NCBI GenBank assembly: GCA_008638375.1
Contig: CM018041.1
Span: 11,524,846 to 11,588,845, forward strand
DNA: 64,000 bases
Direction of reading: 5' to 3'
From: Nyssa sinensis
Lineage: Eukaryota; Streptophyta; Magnoliopsida; Cornales; Nyssaceae
The notes under the pieces are model-generated. The model was given only the letters and a program-made list of their open reading frames with translations, was not told the DNA's origin and searched no databases. The translations under genes were made by a program, and so were the position numbers. This document shows, piece after piece, positions 12,262 to 23,461 of this stretch (position 1 is its first letter; each line of letters begins with the position of its first letter).

Positions 12262-13300
12262 GGTAACCTAACATTATAGCGACTATATGCATAACGGAAT
12301 AGTTTCAAAAGCAAGGCACAGAATAATTAAAGAAAATTGAGGTAGAATTAATTATAGCAGCTATATGCATAATAGAATAGTTCAAAATTCTGTAGCACAG
12401 CACGAAATAATCAAAGAAAAGTGAGGTAAAATTAATTATAGCAAGACTATATGTATAATGGAATAGTTCAAAACTCTGTAGCACGGCACCGAATAATCGA
12501 AGAAAAGCAAGGCACAGAATAATTAAAGAAAAATGAGGTAGAATTAATTATAGCGGCTATATGCATAATGGAATAGTTCAAAATTCTGTAGCACGGCACG
12601 AAATAATCAAAGAAAAGTGAGATAAAATTAATTATAGCGAGACTATATGTATAATGGAATAGTTCAAAACTCTGTAGCACGGCATTGAATAATCGAAGAA
12701 AAGTGGGCACGAAACAATCAAAAAAAAGTGAGGTAAAATTAATTATAGCGGCTATATGCATAATAGAATAGTTCAAAACCCTGTAACACGGCACCAAATA
12801 ATCAAAGAAAGTGGGTAGAATTAATTATATAAAAAATTAAAAATAAGAAAAAGAATATTTTCAAAATCCCATAGTACGCCACGAGATAATCATAAAAAAG
12901 TGAGATAGAATTAATTATATTGAAAAATAAAAAAAATTAAGAAAAGGAAACACTTAATAGGTAGAAAAGTGAGGTATAAATAATCATATGAAAAAAATAA
13001 AAAATAAGAAAACTTGGTATCACGACACCAAATAATTGTAGAAAAGTGAGGTAGAATTAATTATATGAAAAAATAAAAATAAGAAAGTATAAAAGTAAGG
13101 TGGAATTAATTTAATGAAAAAATAAAAAATAAGAGAACTCTATAGCATGATACAAGATAATCGTAAAAAAGTGAGGTACAAATAGTTATATGAAAGAAAG
13201 AAAGAAAGAAAGAAAGAAAATGAACACTTTCAAAACTCTGTAGCACGTCGTAAAAAAATGAGGTATAATTAATTATATGAAAAATAAAAAGAATTTTTTA
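12262..13300. repeat. Degenerate tandem array, units about 90-110 bp
   Basis: Units are built from 'gctatatgcataat.gaatag', 'ttcaaaa.tctgtagcacgg', 'cacgaaataatcaaagaaaa' and 'gtgaggtaaaattaattata'. About six are well preserved up to 12830, and shorter decayed units continue to about 13300, including an (AAAG)n run near 13193-13218. Two adjacent units appear to have been copied together, since the blocks at about 12350 and 12550 are nearly identical. Minus-strand frames through it are repeat artefacts. Confidence 0.8.
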
Positions 13301-14390
13301 TGTCACCTTATTGATCAAGACCTCATTTTAAAAAGATTGTGAATTGTTAATCTTCTAATAATTAATGATCTTGAGAGACTCAACAATTATTAATTAATAA
13401 AAATACTAATTTTTAACTTTTACTATAATTTTCATTACAATTTTTTTTTCTTTTACAAATATAAGGATTTTCACTATATAAAAAACAAAATGCATAAAGA
13501 ACATTTTTATTTTATATATATATATATATATTATACCTAATTTAAATTATAATAAAACTTCTAGTCTACTAAGCATAAATAATTCTGATACTTAATATTA
13601 TTAAGTTTTTTCCTTCAAAAAAGTTATTAATTATTAATTATTTCTATAAAACAAAATTAGTTCTTCAAAAAATTATTAATTAAGAGAGATCATTAACTTC
13701 TTTAATTTAATTATTAGAATGTCATCAGTCATTCTACGAGGGATGAGGAAGAAGTGAAAATATTATAGAATAAATTACATTGATTTCTCATAAAATTATT
13801 GACAATTATAAAACTTTTCCTAAGATTTTTGCAATGATATTGATATCTCATATTTTTATTGTCAAACTATAAAAACATTTCCTAATTTTATTTTATTTTT
13901 CAAAATAACAAAAATGCTTTTTTTTTTTACATTTTTTCAATTTTGACTTTTGTTTAACTTTTTAAAAATGATTAAAAAAAAATGAGTAATGCGTGATGTA
14001 AAACCACAGTCTATAAAATATTTTCAATAAATTTTGATGGTAAGAATAGTTTTATCCCAAAAAAAAAAAAAAAAAAAAAAGTTGAAGAAAGGGTGATGAT
14101 GAAAAAGGGTTTCGCAATTTTCTGTGTGTGTGGGATCCACAATTTTGAAAAAAAGAGGAAAAAGCTCTCTATCCAATATTCTATCAAGGTAAATGACACT
14201 AGATTTTTTTTTTTATAAATTTGAATAGAAGCAGTGGCACTTTATTTGTCTTTGCATACAAATTTCTTCAACAATACCCAATAGCCAACTATAAAGGATT
14301 GCCTGGGGGATTCCATTTCCACATTGCTCTTCAATTTCATTCCCTCTCTTCTTATACTTTTTTTTTTTTTGGGTTGAATTGTCAGTTCTC
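13301..14390. other. AT-rich intergenic DNA, no gene seen
   Basis: It contains a TA run near 13516-13532, a 22-A run near 14059-14080, and at 13775-13880 sequence resembling the TIR of the element at 7230-7653 ('attacattgatttctcata', 'gacaattataaaacttttcc'). No supported gene. Confidence 0.45.
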
Positions 14391-15796
14391 TATGCATACA
14401 AAATAATCAAGCGTGTCTTTGTTAAGTATCATTATAGAGCTCGTTCTGACAAATAACCAAGTAGTTGCTCACATTGTTCCTTAGTAAAAGGAAATTGAGG
14501 TGTGGCAGTGGGAATATCAGTGCTGGAAACCTGATTGGCCGAGGAGGGTTGGTGAAGTCGATGGCCAGGAGGATAGGCATGAAGCTTGTAGCAATGATCA
14601 GTTGTGTGGCCATGTATATGACAGTGATCGCAGAAGGGACGCTCACGTTTTGATTGGGGAGGAACTCGTTTGGCATCATTCGAGGAGGATGTTGAGTGTT
14701 GTGGCTGAGTAGGGCAGCTGGTTCCGTAGCAGGGTGGTTGATTGAAGCCACTTCACATTGGCGTTCTTCTTGCAGTATAAGTGAAAAAACTTCGGTGATG
14801 GGTGGGAGAGGTCCATCAAAAGGACCTGGCCATGAACTGAGGAATATGACTCATTGAGTCCCATTAGAAAATACATTACTTGCTCCTGTTGTTGATATTT
14901 GAGAAGAGTTTTGGAGGCACCATAGGTACAAGTGGGTAGAGGCCAAAAGTTGTTAAGTTCATTCCAAAACCCTTTGAGTTGTGTAAAGTAATGGCTGATA
15001 GATTATTGGTTTTGGGAGAGGGAAGAAATGGCCTGTTGGAGTTGAAATATGCGAGGTGCATTGCTTTGAGAGAAGCGTTCCTTAAGATCTTTCCACACAG
15101 CGGCAGCTGTGTCAATGAAAATAATGCTGGCAGCAAGATCTTTGGATACAGAGTTTAATATCCATGAGAGGACCATGCTGTTGTAACGAGACCATGCATC
15201 AAATAATTTATCGGTCTGCTGAGAGGGACAGGAAATAGAGCCATCAATGAAGCCCAATTTGTTCTTAGCACTGAGAGCCATGGACATAGATCGGCTCTAG
15301 GTTGAACAATTGTTGCCAGTTAAGGGTTGGGAAACCAAGGATAGCACCAGGACTATCACCATGGTGCAAGAAGTATGGGCTGGAGGCATTGTCAATGGGG
15401 TTACTGGAAGGAGAGGCCATCTATGTTACGGATCGACGCTCTGATACCATGACAAATATTGAAAGAGGAAGAAGAAGTTCTTATTCATTTGGTGTAAATT
15501 ACATGCCAATATATAGACGTGTAGCCAATGAGAAATTTGAAATTCAAAAAAAAAATGCAGGTACAAGATAAGCTGATAATAGAAAATATGAAGAGAAGAT
15601 CTTATCTAATCCTAATCTGAGTTTGTTACAAATTTGTTACAAAGAGAATGGGATCCGTATAACTCTGATATGTATGAAACAAATGCAACAACCAGATGAT
15701 TGTTGGCTTTATGCATACAAAATAATCAAGCTTGTCTTTGTTAAGTATCATTATAGAGCTCGTTCAAAACAAATGCAACAACCAGATGATTGTTGG
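14391..15796. repeat. 90-bp tandem duplication split by the copia remnant
   Basis: Segment A (14391-14446, 'gcatacaaaataatcaagc ... gagctcgttc') recurs at 15711-15766. Segment B ('acaaatgcaacaaccagatg...ttggc') occurs at about 15679-15707 and 15769-15796. The order is A, retroelement, B, A', B', lipase. The simplest reading is an A-B tandem duplication of 90 bp, with the copia element inserted between A and B of the first copy. Confidence 0.75.
14447..15675 (-). mobile_element. Deleted Ty1/copia element: one LTR, PBS and gag only
   Basis: On the minus strand there is an LTR of about 190-227 bp (15450 to 15641 or 15675) ending in TTTGTCA. The classic copia primer site TGGTATCAGAGC follows directly (15438-15449), then a broken gag. 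Gag pieces include KNKLGFIDGSI, WSRYNSMVLSWILNSVSKDL, AAAVWKDLKERF (UBN2 family) and a zinc knuckle CDHCHIHGHTTDHCYKLHAYPPGH at about 14640-14570. Protease, integrase and RT are absent. The left end (tgacaaat at 14447) repeats the first 8 bp of the LTR edge and then enters gag directly, suggesting an internal deletion between short homologies. Confidence 0.8.
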
Positions 15797-16792
15797 CGAC
15801 ATATATATGGCGAAGATGATTGGAAGGGGATGCTTGACCCATTGGATCCACGCTTACGTCGTGAGCTTATCCGATATGGTGAGATGGCAAAATCTTGCTA
15901 TGATGCTTTTGAATCCTCCCGCTTCTCCGACAACTTTGGAAATTGTAAATTCACCCATTCTAATTTATTTGAGAGTCTAGAAATGGGAAATCCTGGCTAC
16001 GAAGTGTCAGCTTACCTATACGCAGCATCTAAGAACTCTTCTTGGCGGAGATTCTGGAAAAATAATGCAAAATGGATTGGATATGTAGCAGTGTCAAACG
16101 ATGAGACATCAAAACGTCTAGGCTATCGTGACATTACCATTGCTTGGAAGGGCACGAAGACCATGTCTAAATGGATAATCGATTTCAAGAACATCCTTAA
16201 GCCAATCTTGGTTGAACATGATCCAACAATCAAGGCTGAATCCGGGTTCCTCCATCTCTATACTGACAAGGACGAAAGTTGCGAGGATAGAAAGTACTCA
16301 ACAAGAGAGCAAATCTTGAATGCAGTGAAGAGGTTGATCCAATTATACCAAAATGAAGAATTGAGCATATCCATAACAGGTCATAGTTTGGGCAGTGCAC
16401 TGGCAATATTGAGTGCGTATGATATTGCACTTGAAAGGGCTCATAACATGATGAATGATAGTCGGGTTATACCCATTTTTGTTTTTTCATATTCCGGTCC
16501 ACGGGTTGGGAATAATAAGCTTAAGGAAAGACTCGAGAGTTTGGGGGTGAAGGTGTTGAGGATTGTAAATGTTAATGATATAGTGCCCAAGTTGCCGAGA
16601 GTTGTTTTCAATGAAAATCAGCCAAAGATGTTAATGAAGTTGACTGAAAGTCTGTCGTGGAATTATTGGCACGTTGGAGTCAAGCTCACCATAGGTCAGA
16701 AGATCAAATCTTGCGACTTGATGATCAAATCTCGCGACTTGATTAGTGCCCATAAGTTAGAAAATCTTCTGGATTTGCTTAAGGAGGTGTGA
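15773..16792 (+). CDS. Class 3 lipase, phospholipase A1-I / DAD1-like, altered at both ends
   Basis: The protein reads QMQQPDDCWRHIYGEDDWKGMLDPLDPRLRRELIRYGEMAKSCYDAF, typical of plant PLA1-I acylhydrolases that release fatty acids from glycerolipids, often in plastids. The nucleophile elbow is GHSLG. A candidate acid is the Asp in NVNDIVPKLP and a candidate histidine is in SAHKLENLL. The frame is open from 15623, but its first residues come from the copia LTR and a 90-bp duplication, so 15773 is the first plausible native Met. Expected upstream sequence (transit peptide) is absent, replaced by the retroelement. The stop comes right after the AHxLE motif, so about 60-70 C-terminal residues usual for the family are missing. 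It may be a damaged gene. There are no introns, as usual for this family. Confidence 0.8.
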   Translation: MQQPDDCWRHIYGEDDWKGMLDPLDPRLRRELIRYGEMAKSCYDAFESSRFSDNFGNCKFTHSNLFESLEMGNPGYEVSAYLYAASKNSSWRRFWKNNAKWIGYVAVSNDETSKRLGYRDITIAWKGTKTMSKWIIDFKNILKPILVEHDPTIKAESGFLHLYTDKDESCEDRKYSTREQILNAVKRLIQLYQNEELSISITGHSLGSALAILSAYDIALERAHNMMNDSRVIPIFVFSYSGPRVGNNKLKERLESLGVKVLRIVNVNDIVPKLPRVVFNENQPKMLMKLTESLSWNYWHVGVKLTIGQKIKSCDLMIKSRDLISAHKLENLLDLLKEV

Positions 16793-18051
16793 TTCTTTTC
16801 CCAATTCGTTTAAACTCAAGCATGAACGACAAGAACTCGAAGATCAAGAATGTACTCCAGAATTTTAGCTCTTAGTTGAGACAAGGCGTGAAAAAGAGAT
16901 TAGGATTCTCAAAATTCATAATTGAGAGACACTCGTAATCTTGCAAATTGACGATAATGGTTGTACAAGTCTTTCTATAAAGCAAATTTCAAATGACTGC
17001 TAATTTTTATTTTTTTTGGGTACACAAACGTTGCTAATGTAATGCTTAACAAAGGTCAAATTCCTTTGGGGGACATTTACCAAATGTGCTGAAAACAAAA
17101 ATTGCTCACCCACAAGTCACAACTCGCAACAAATCTATATAATCTACCACGAGTTTAAAGCATAGGCAAATTAATGTGTCTTTAATGCCCTCAAGATAAT
17201 TTGAAATTTAAATCGATAAATCTAAATGGAAGTTTTATTAAAAAAATAATTAATACAAGAATAATAAATTTTAAATAAAATGTATATTTATTTAAACCAA
17301 TTTAAAAACCGTGTGTACTATAAGATTTCTTATTAATACAATTATAAATAGAATTTTAATAAATATATAAAACTTTTTTCAATGCCTTCATTTTCAATAT
17401 ATATTTTTGTAATATAAAATAATAAAATTTTAGTAAGAAAGATATAGACACTAAATATTAGTAGAATTTCATATGTAATTGAATAAAATTGAGCAATAGA
17501 AAATTTGAAATAAAATTCAAGAAATTTACAAAATTATAAATTAGGCAATAAAATATTTACGTTTTCTTTTATGTAAGAGTAAAAAGATAATAATTTGACA
17601 TAGGAATCAAGTAATATAATTAAACTGTTTTTGGGAGTGCTTTTGGGCCTTCTTTGTAAGATTAGACTTTAATAGATTTTAGATAAAAATCATTATCTTT
17701 TTTTTTTTTTTAATTTTTTTTGCTTAATAATAGAGCACGTTAGGTATCTTCCAAAACTTACATTGTAATTATTAAAGGCATCTTACTACGCAAAACTAAG
17801 TGATAGGAGCTTCATATATTTAGTGTGTGTTTGGTTCAATTTAATGAATCTTAAAATATTTTTTTTATTATTTATAAATTAGATATTTAGTTCAGCTTAT
17901 GAATCGTACTTTTTAAAACTATAATAAGTTTAAGACGAATGTTTTCATTAAGTTGCTGAAAAGAATTTTTCGAAACTCTATTTTTTTACTGCTCATCCAA
18001 ACAAAACTTTAAAATTTTAAACCCAAACAAAATCACTGAAACCTCCCGAAT

Positions 18052-18099
<48 letters not shown>

Positions 18100-18760
18100 A
18101 ATTTTTTTTTTCCTGAGTACAAGGATGAGATAGAAAAAAATTCTACCTAAGCGCACTTGCCTTGAATTTTGAAAATATTTGATTAATATTCCCAAGCAAT
18201 TTTTTTCTTTTTTAGATCTAAATATAAAATTTTTGGGTTTAAATATAGTTAAAGAAGACCGTTATTCCCATACTGTCCAATACAATTGGGTGAGTAGTGA
18301 CGCAAAACCAAAATGTAAAAAAGATAGAATATCCATAAATAAAAATAATTAACCTAACAAGATAATAAATTTTCTAAAATTAAAAATTAATATTTTATTG
18401 ATAAAAAAACTTAATAATAAAGGTTTATTATATTATATTTATAGAGTTAAAATATTTCTATTTTAACTAAAAAAATGTATAACTCCTATCATTTTCTTAA
18501 TCCTAATAAAAATAAAAATCATATTTTAAATAAAATAATAATAAATATTTTATGTACAATATTCAATTTGAGATAAACTCAAATTTAAAAGTTAAAGAAT
18601 CTTACAATAACTTTGAACCAAAAAAAAAAATTATTTTTAGTAACTACCATATTTGTCTTATAACAAATAGTCACTATTTTAACTAGGAATGTATAAATGG
18701 TATGTTATTCTAATCCTAATAAAAATAAGAATCCTATGTTTGAATAAAATAACAATAAAG

Positions 18761-18799
<39 letters not shown>

Positions 18800-19454
18800 A
18801 CAAGTTTGAGATAAGCTCAAATTTGAAAAAAAAAATTATAATAATTTTGAAAAAAAAAAAATCTTAACAGTTACCATATTTGTACTATAAAAAAATAGTC
18901 AGTAGATAAATAGCCATCTTTGAAAGAAAAAGATAACATCAATAACCATGATCTACAATTAAGGGAAAGTCAAGACCCAAAGAAAGTATTGATAGAAAGA
19001 AAAATAGTAAGTCACCGTCCGTCACAGTTCCCATCGATCATCTAGCCTTGGTTGGCTTTGACGTTGTCACCATGCAACTTACCGTCGCCATCGCCATCCC
19101 TCGTTTTCTCCGGTAAATTTTGTTGCTTTCTTCTCCCTTTTACACACACACACACATACACACATGTATATAATAAATCATTATGTTTCATTCTATATAT
19201 AAAGCATCAGTAACAACTTTTTTCATTGTTAAATATAAATAATTAAATCTACATACCCAGTGCAATATATTTTCTGCAAATGGAATTTGTGATTGCTTTA
19301 AATGTACATTTCCAGTGATTGTTTTTAAATATACTTTTCCAGTTGTGATTGAACATAAATGGAGTTGGGGTAAGCATCTAGGCAGAGGGGAATGTAGGAG
19401 ATGGGAAGGGCCCCTGAATAATCTGCCTGTTGCTATTCCTAGTCCACCATCTTA
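16793..19454. other. AT-rich intergenic DNA with repeats
   Basis: No supported gene. There is a long TA microsatellite at 18056-18092 and another at 18768-18794. At 19020-19115 a GC-richer patch encodes a short open run (MQLTVAIAIPRFLR) followed by a stop; I do not recognise it. Confidence 0.5.
18465..18905. repeat. Tandem duplication, about 220-bp units
   Basis: Copies start with actaaaaaaatgtataactc (about 18465) and actaggaatgtataaatgg (about 18681). They share 'taatcctaataaaaataa', 'gagataa.ctcaaattt' and 'accatatttgt' in the same order. They are diverged, and the second has gained a TA microsatellite. Confidence 0.7.
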
Positions 19455-19464
19455 CACTACAACA

Positions 19465-19858
19465 AAATGCACTATTAGCGACGCGCGCGAGCGTCGCTAA
19501 TAATGCAACTGTGCGTCGCTAAAGCTCTTTAGCGACGCACAAACGTGCGTCGCTAAGGCGTCACAAAAAGCGCCGTCACAAATACTATTAGCGACGCACA
19601 AACCGTTGGCGTCGCTAAAAGTGACTATTAGCGACGCACAAATAGCGTCGCTAATAATTGGACTGTCCGTCACTAATAATTCCCAAGGGCGCTAAAATTG
19701 AGTATTAGCGACGCACACTGTGCGTCGCTAAAAGTGGGTATTAGCGACGCCCATGTGTGCGTCGCCAATAAAGACTTTTAGCGACGCACACTGTGCGTCG
19801 CTAATACTGAATGTTTAAATCACTTTTAGCGACGCTATGGTGTGCGTCGCTAAAAGTG
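19465..19858. repeat. Left subterminal repeats of the CACTA element
   Basis: About sixteen copies of TTAGCGACGC, in both orientations, many paired into hairpins such as ttagcgacgcac..gtgcgtcgctaa. In En/Spm elements such subterminal motifs bind the TNPA protein; that role here is inferred. Confidence 0.85.
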
Positions 19859-20311
19859 TTTTTTTTTTTTTTTCTTTTCTAGCCAGATCTAGTTTGTTTT
19901 AATATTGTTTTGTTCCTGTTTAAACCTGTATCAATCATCCATCCTGATATACAATAAAATCCAAGCATTCTGAAATGAATATTTTAAAACAGAAAAATAC
20001 ATTCATATATATATATATATATATATATATTAAACTAATTATGTACAATTGTAACAGTACCATTCATCACTAAATAGAAAAATTAAAAATTGTCTCCAAA
20101 ATGTTACTACAGATGTCCATGAAAATAAAAAATAAAAATAACAAGTTCCGATGCAAAACATAAAGATGGCGGTGAGACAATAATCCCCGATCAATCTGAA
20201 ATAAATATCAAACGACATATATTAGAACAATTATTAAATATATATGAACATAGAATGTGAATAGTTTTTTTTTTTTGCATGCATAAATAGTAAGAACGAC
20301 ATAAAGCATCA

Positions 20312-23300
20312 TAAGTCTATTTTATCATTTTTGAGGTGTGTGAGGTGGTTTCGGTGCAGTTAGGCCGATATCCGGCATTTTGGTCTGGCAAAACCCCAGA
20401 ATGGGCCTTTTTAAGGCTGAAACTTGCATAAGTTTCAAACCGGACATCGGAACCAAGTGTCGTAAGTTCGTGCAAGTCTATTTTATCATTTGTGAGGTGT
20501 GTGAGGTGGTTTCGGTGCAGTTAGGCCGATATCCGGCATTTTGGTCTGTCAAAACCCCAAAATGGGCCTTTTTGGAGCTGAAACTTGCATAAGTTTCAAA
20601 CCGGGCATCGGAACCGAGTGTCGTAAGTTCGTGCAAGTCTATTTTATCATTTGTGAGGTGTGTGAGGTGGTTTCGGTGCAGTTAGGCAGATATCCGGCAT
20701 TTTGGTCTGTCAAAACCCTAAAATGGGCCTTTTTGGAGCTGAAACTTGCATAAGTTTCAAACCGGGCATCGGAACCGAGTGTCGTAAGTTCGTGCAAGTC
20801 TATTTTATCATTTTTGAGGTGTGTGAGGTGGTTTTAGTGTAGTTAGGCCGATATCCGGCATTTTGGTCTGTCAAAACCCCAAAATGGGCCTTTTTTGAGC
20901 TGAAACTTGCATAAGTTTCAAACCGGGCATCGGAACCGAGTGTCGTAAGTTCGTGCAAGTCTATTTTATCATTTGTGAGGTGTGTGATGTGGTTTCAGTG
21001 CAGTTAGGCTGATATCCGGCATTTTGGTCTGTCAAAACCCCAAAATGGGCCTTTTTGGAGCTGAAACTTGCATAAGTTTCAAACCGGGCATCGGAACCGA
21101 GTGTCGTAAGTTCGTGCAAGTCTATTTTATCATTTGTGAGGTGTGTGATGTGGTTTCGGTGCAGTTAGGACCATATCCGGCATTTTGGTCTGTCAAAACC
21201 CCAAAATGGGCCTTTTTTGAGCTGAAACTTGCATAAGTTTCAAACCGGGCATCGGAACCGAGTGTCGTAAGTTCGTGCAAGTCCATTTTATCATTTGTGA
21301 GGTGTGTGATGTGGTTTCGGTGCAGTTAGGCCGATATCCGGCATTTTGGTCTGTCAAAACCCCAAAATGGGCCTTTTTTGAGCTGAAACTTGCATAAGTT
21401 TCAAACCGGGCATCGGAACCGAGTGTCGTAAGTTCGTGCAAGTATACTTGATCATTTGTGAGGTGTGTGAGGTGGTTTCGGTGCAGTTAGGCAGATATCC
21501 GGCATTTTGGTCTGTCAAAACCCCAAAATGGGCCTTTTTGGAGCTGAAACTTGCATAAGTTTCAAACCGGGCATCGGAACCGAGTGTCGTAAGTTCGTGC
21601 AAGTCTATTTTATCATTTGTGAGGTGTGTGAGGTGGTTTCGGTGCAGTTAGGCCGATATCTGGCATTTTGGTCTGTCAAAACCCCAAAATGGGCCTTTTT
21701 GGAGCTGAAACTTGCATAAGTTTCAAACCGGGCATCGGAACCGAGTGTCGTAAGTTCGTGCAAGTCTATTTTATCATTTGTGAGGTGTGTGAGGTGGTTT
21801 CGGTGTGGTTAGGTCAATATCTGGCATTTTGGTTTGTCAAAACCCCAAAATGGGCCTTTTGGAGCTGAAACTTGCATAAGTTTCAAACCGGGCATCGGAA
21901 CCGAGTGTCGTAAGTTCGTGCAAGTCTATTTTATCATTTTTGAGGTGTGTGATGTGGTTTCGGTACAGTTAGGCCGATATCCGGCATTTTGGTCTGTCAA
22001 AACCCTAAAATGGGCCTTTTTGGAGCTGAAACTTGCATAAGTTTCAAACCGGGCATCGGAACCGAGTGTCGTAAGTTCGTGCAAGTCTATTTTATCATTT
22101 TTGAGGTGTGTGAGGTGGTTTCAGTGTAGTTAGGCCGATATCCGGCATTTTGGTCTGTCAAAACCCCAAAATGGGCCTTTTTTGAGCTGAAACTTGCATA
22201 AGTTTCAAACCGGGCATCGGAACCGAGTGTCGTAAGTTCGTGCAAGTCTATTTTATCATTTGTGAGGTGTGTGATGTGGTTTCAGTGCAGTTAGGCTGAT
22301 ATCCGACATTTTGGTCTGTCAAAACCCCAAAATGGGCCTTTTTGGAGCTGAAACTTGCATAAGTTTCAAACCGGGCATCGGAACCGAGTGTCGTAAGTTC
22401 GTGCAAGTCTATTTTATCATTTGTGAGGTGTGTGATGTGGTTTCGGTGCAGTTAGGCCGATATCCGGCATTTTGGTCTGTCAAAACCCCAAAATGGGCCT
22501 TTTTGGAGCTGAAACTTGCATAAGTTTCAAACCGGGCATCGGAACCGAGTGTCGTAAGTTCGTGCAAGTCTATTTTATCATTTGTGAGGTGTGTGATGTG
22601 GTTTCGGTGCAGTTAGGCCGATATCCGACATTTTGGTCTGTCAAAACCCCAAAATGGGCCTTTTTTGAGCTGAAACTTGCATAAGTTTCAAACCGGGCAT
22701 CGGAACCGAGTGTCGTAAGTTCGTGCAAGTCTACTTGATCATTTGTGAGGTGTGTGAGGTGGTTTCGGTGCAGTTAGGCAGATATCCGGCATTTTGGTCT
22801 ATCAAAACCCCAAAATGGGCCTTTTTTGAGCTGAAACTTGCATAAGTTTCAAACCGGGCATCGGAACCGAGTTTCGTAAGTTCGTGCAAGTCTATTTTAT
22901 CATTTGTGAGGTGTGTGAGGTGGTTTCGGTGCAGTTAGGCCGATATCTGGCATTTTGGTCTGTCAAAACCCCAAAATGGGCCTTTTTGGAGCTGAAACTT
23001 GCATAAGTTTCAAACCGGGCATCGGAACCGAGTGTCGTAAGTTCGTGCAAGTCTATTTTATCATTTGTGAGGTGTGTGAGGTGGTTTCGGTGCGGTTAGG
23101 TCGATATCTGGCATTTTGGTCTGTCAAAACCCCAAAATGGGCCTTTTTGGAGCTGAAACTTGCATAAGTTTCAAACCGGGCATCGGAACCGAGTGTCGTA
23201 AGTTCGTGCAAGTCTATTTTATCATTTGTGAGGTGTGTGATGTGGTTTCGGTGCAGTTAGGCCGATATCCGGCATTTTGGTCTGTCAAAACCCCAAAATG

Positions 23301-23416
23301 GGCCTTTTTGGAGCTGAAACTTGCATAAGTTTCAAACCGGGCATCGAAACCGAGTGTCGTAAGTTCGTGCAAGTCTATTTTATCATTTTTGAGGTGTGTG
23401 ATGTGGTTTCGGTGCA
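20312..23416. repeat. 161-bp tandem array, about 19.3 copies, inside the CACTA element
   Basis: Each unit contains 'gaggtgtgtga.gtggtttc', 'gatatccggcattttggtct', 'ccccaaaatgggcctttttg', the palindrome tgaaacttgcataagtttca (8-bp arms, 4-bp loop) and 'gaaccgagtgtcgtaagttc'. Period 161 is not a multiple of three, so the 66-82-residue frames it produces on both strands do not join up and are not genes. It lies between the 3' end of the TNPA-like gene and the left terminus. Confidence 0.95.
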
Positions 23417-23461
23417 TTTTCTATAAATAATAAATCTACGAAAGTATATAATTTTAAAAAC

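Noticed and set aside
19315..19500. Small frame at the left CACTA border
   Set aside because: It runs across the transposon terminus, so it cannot be an ancestral coding unit as written; no homolog is recognised.
20380..23328. Repeated 66-82-residue frames (MVCQNPKMGLFGAETCISF...) on both strands
   Set aside because: They are the 161-bp tandem unit translated; the period is not a multiple of three, so copies do not join, and there is no sign of coding.
20312..23416. CRISPR-like array
   Set aside because: The repeats are 161 bp and contiguous with no unique spacers, in a plant CACTA element.
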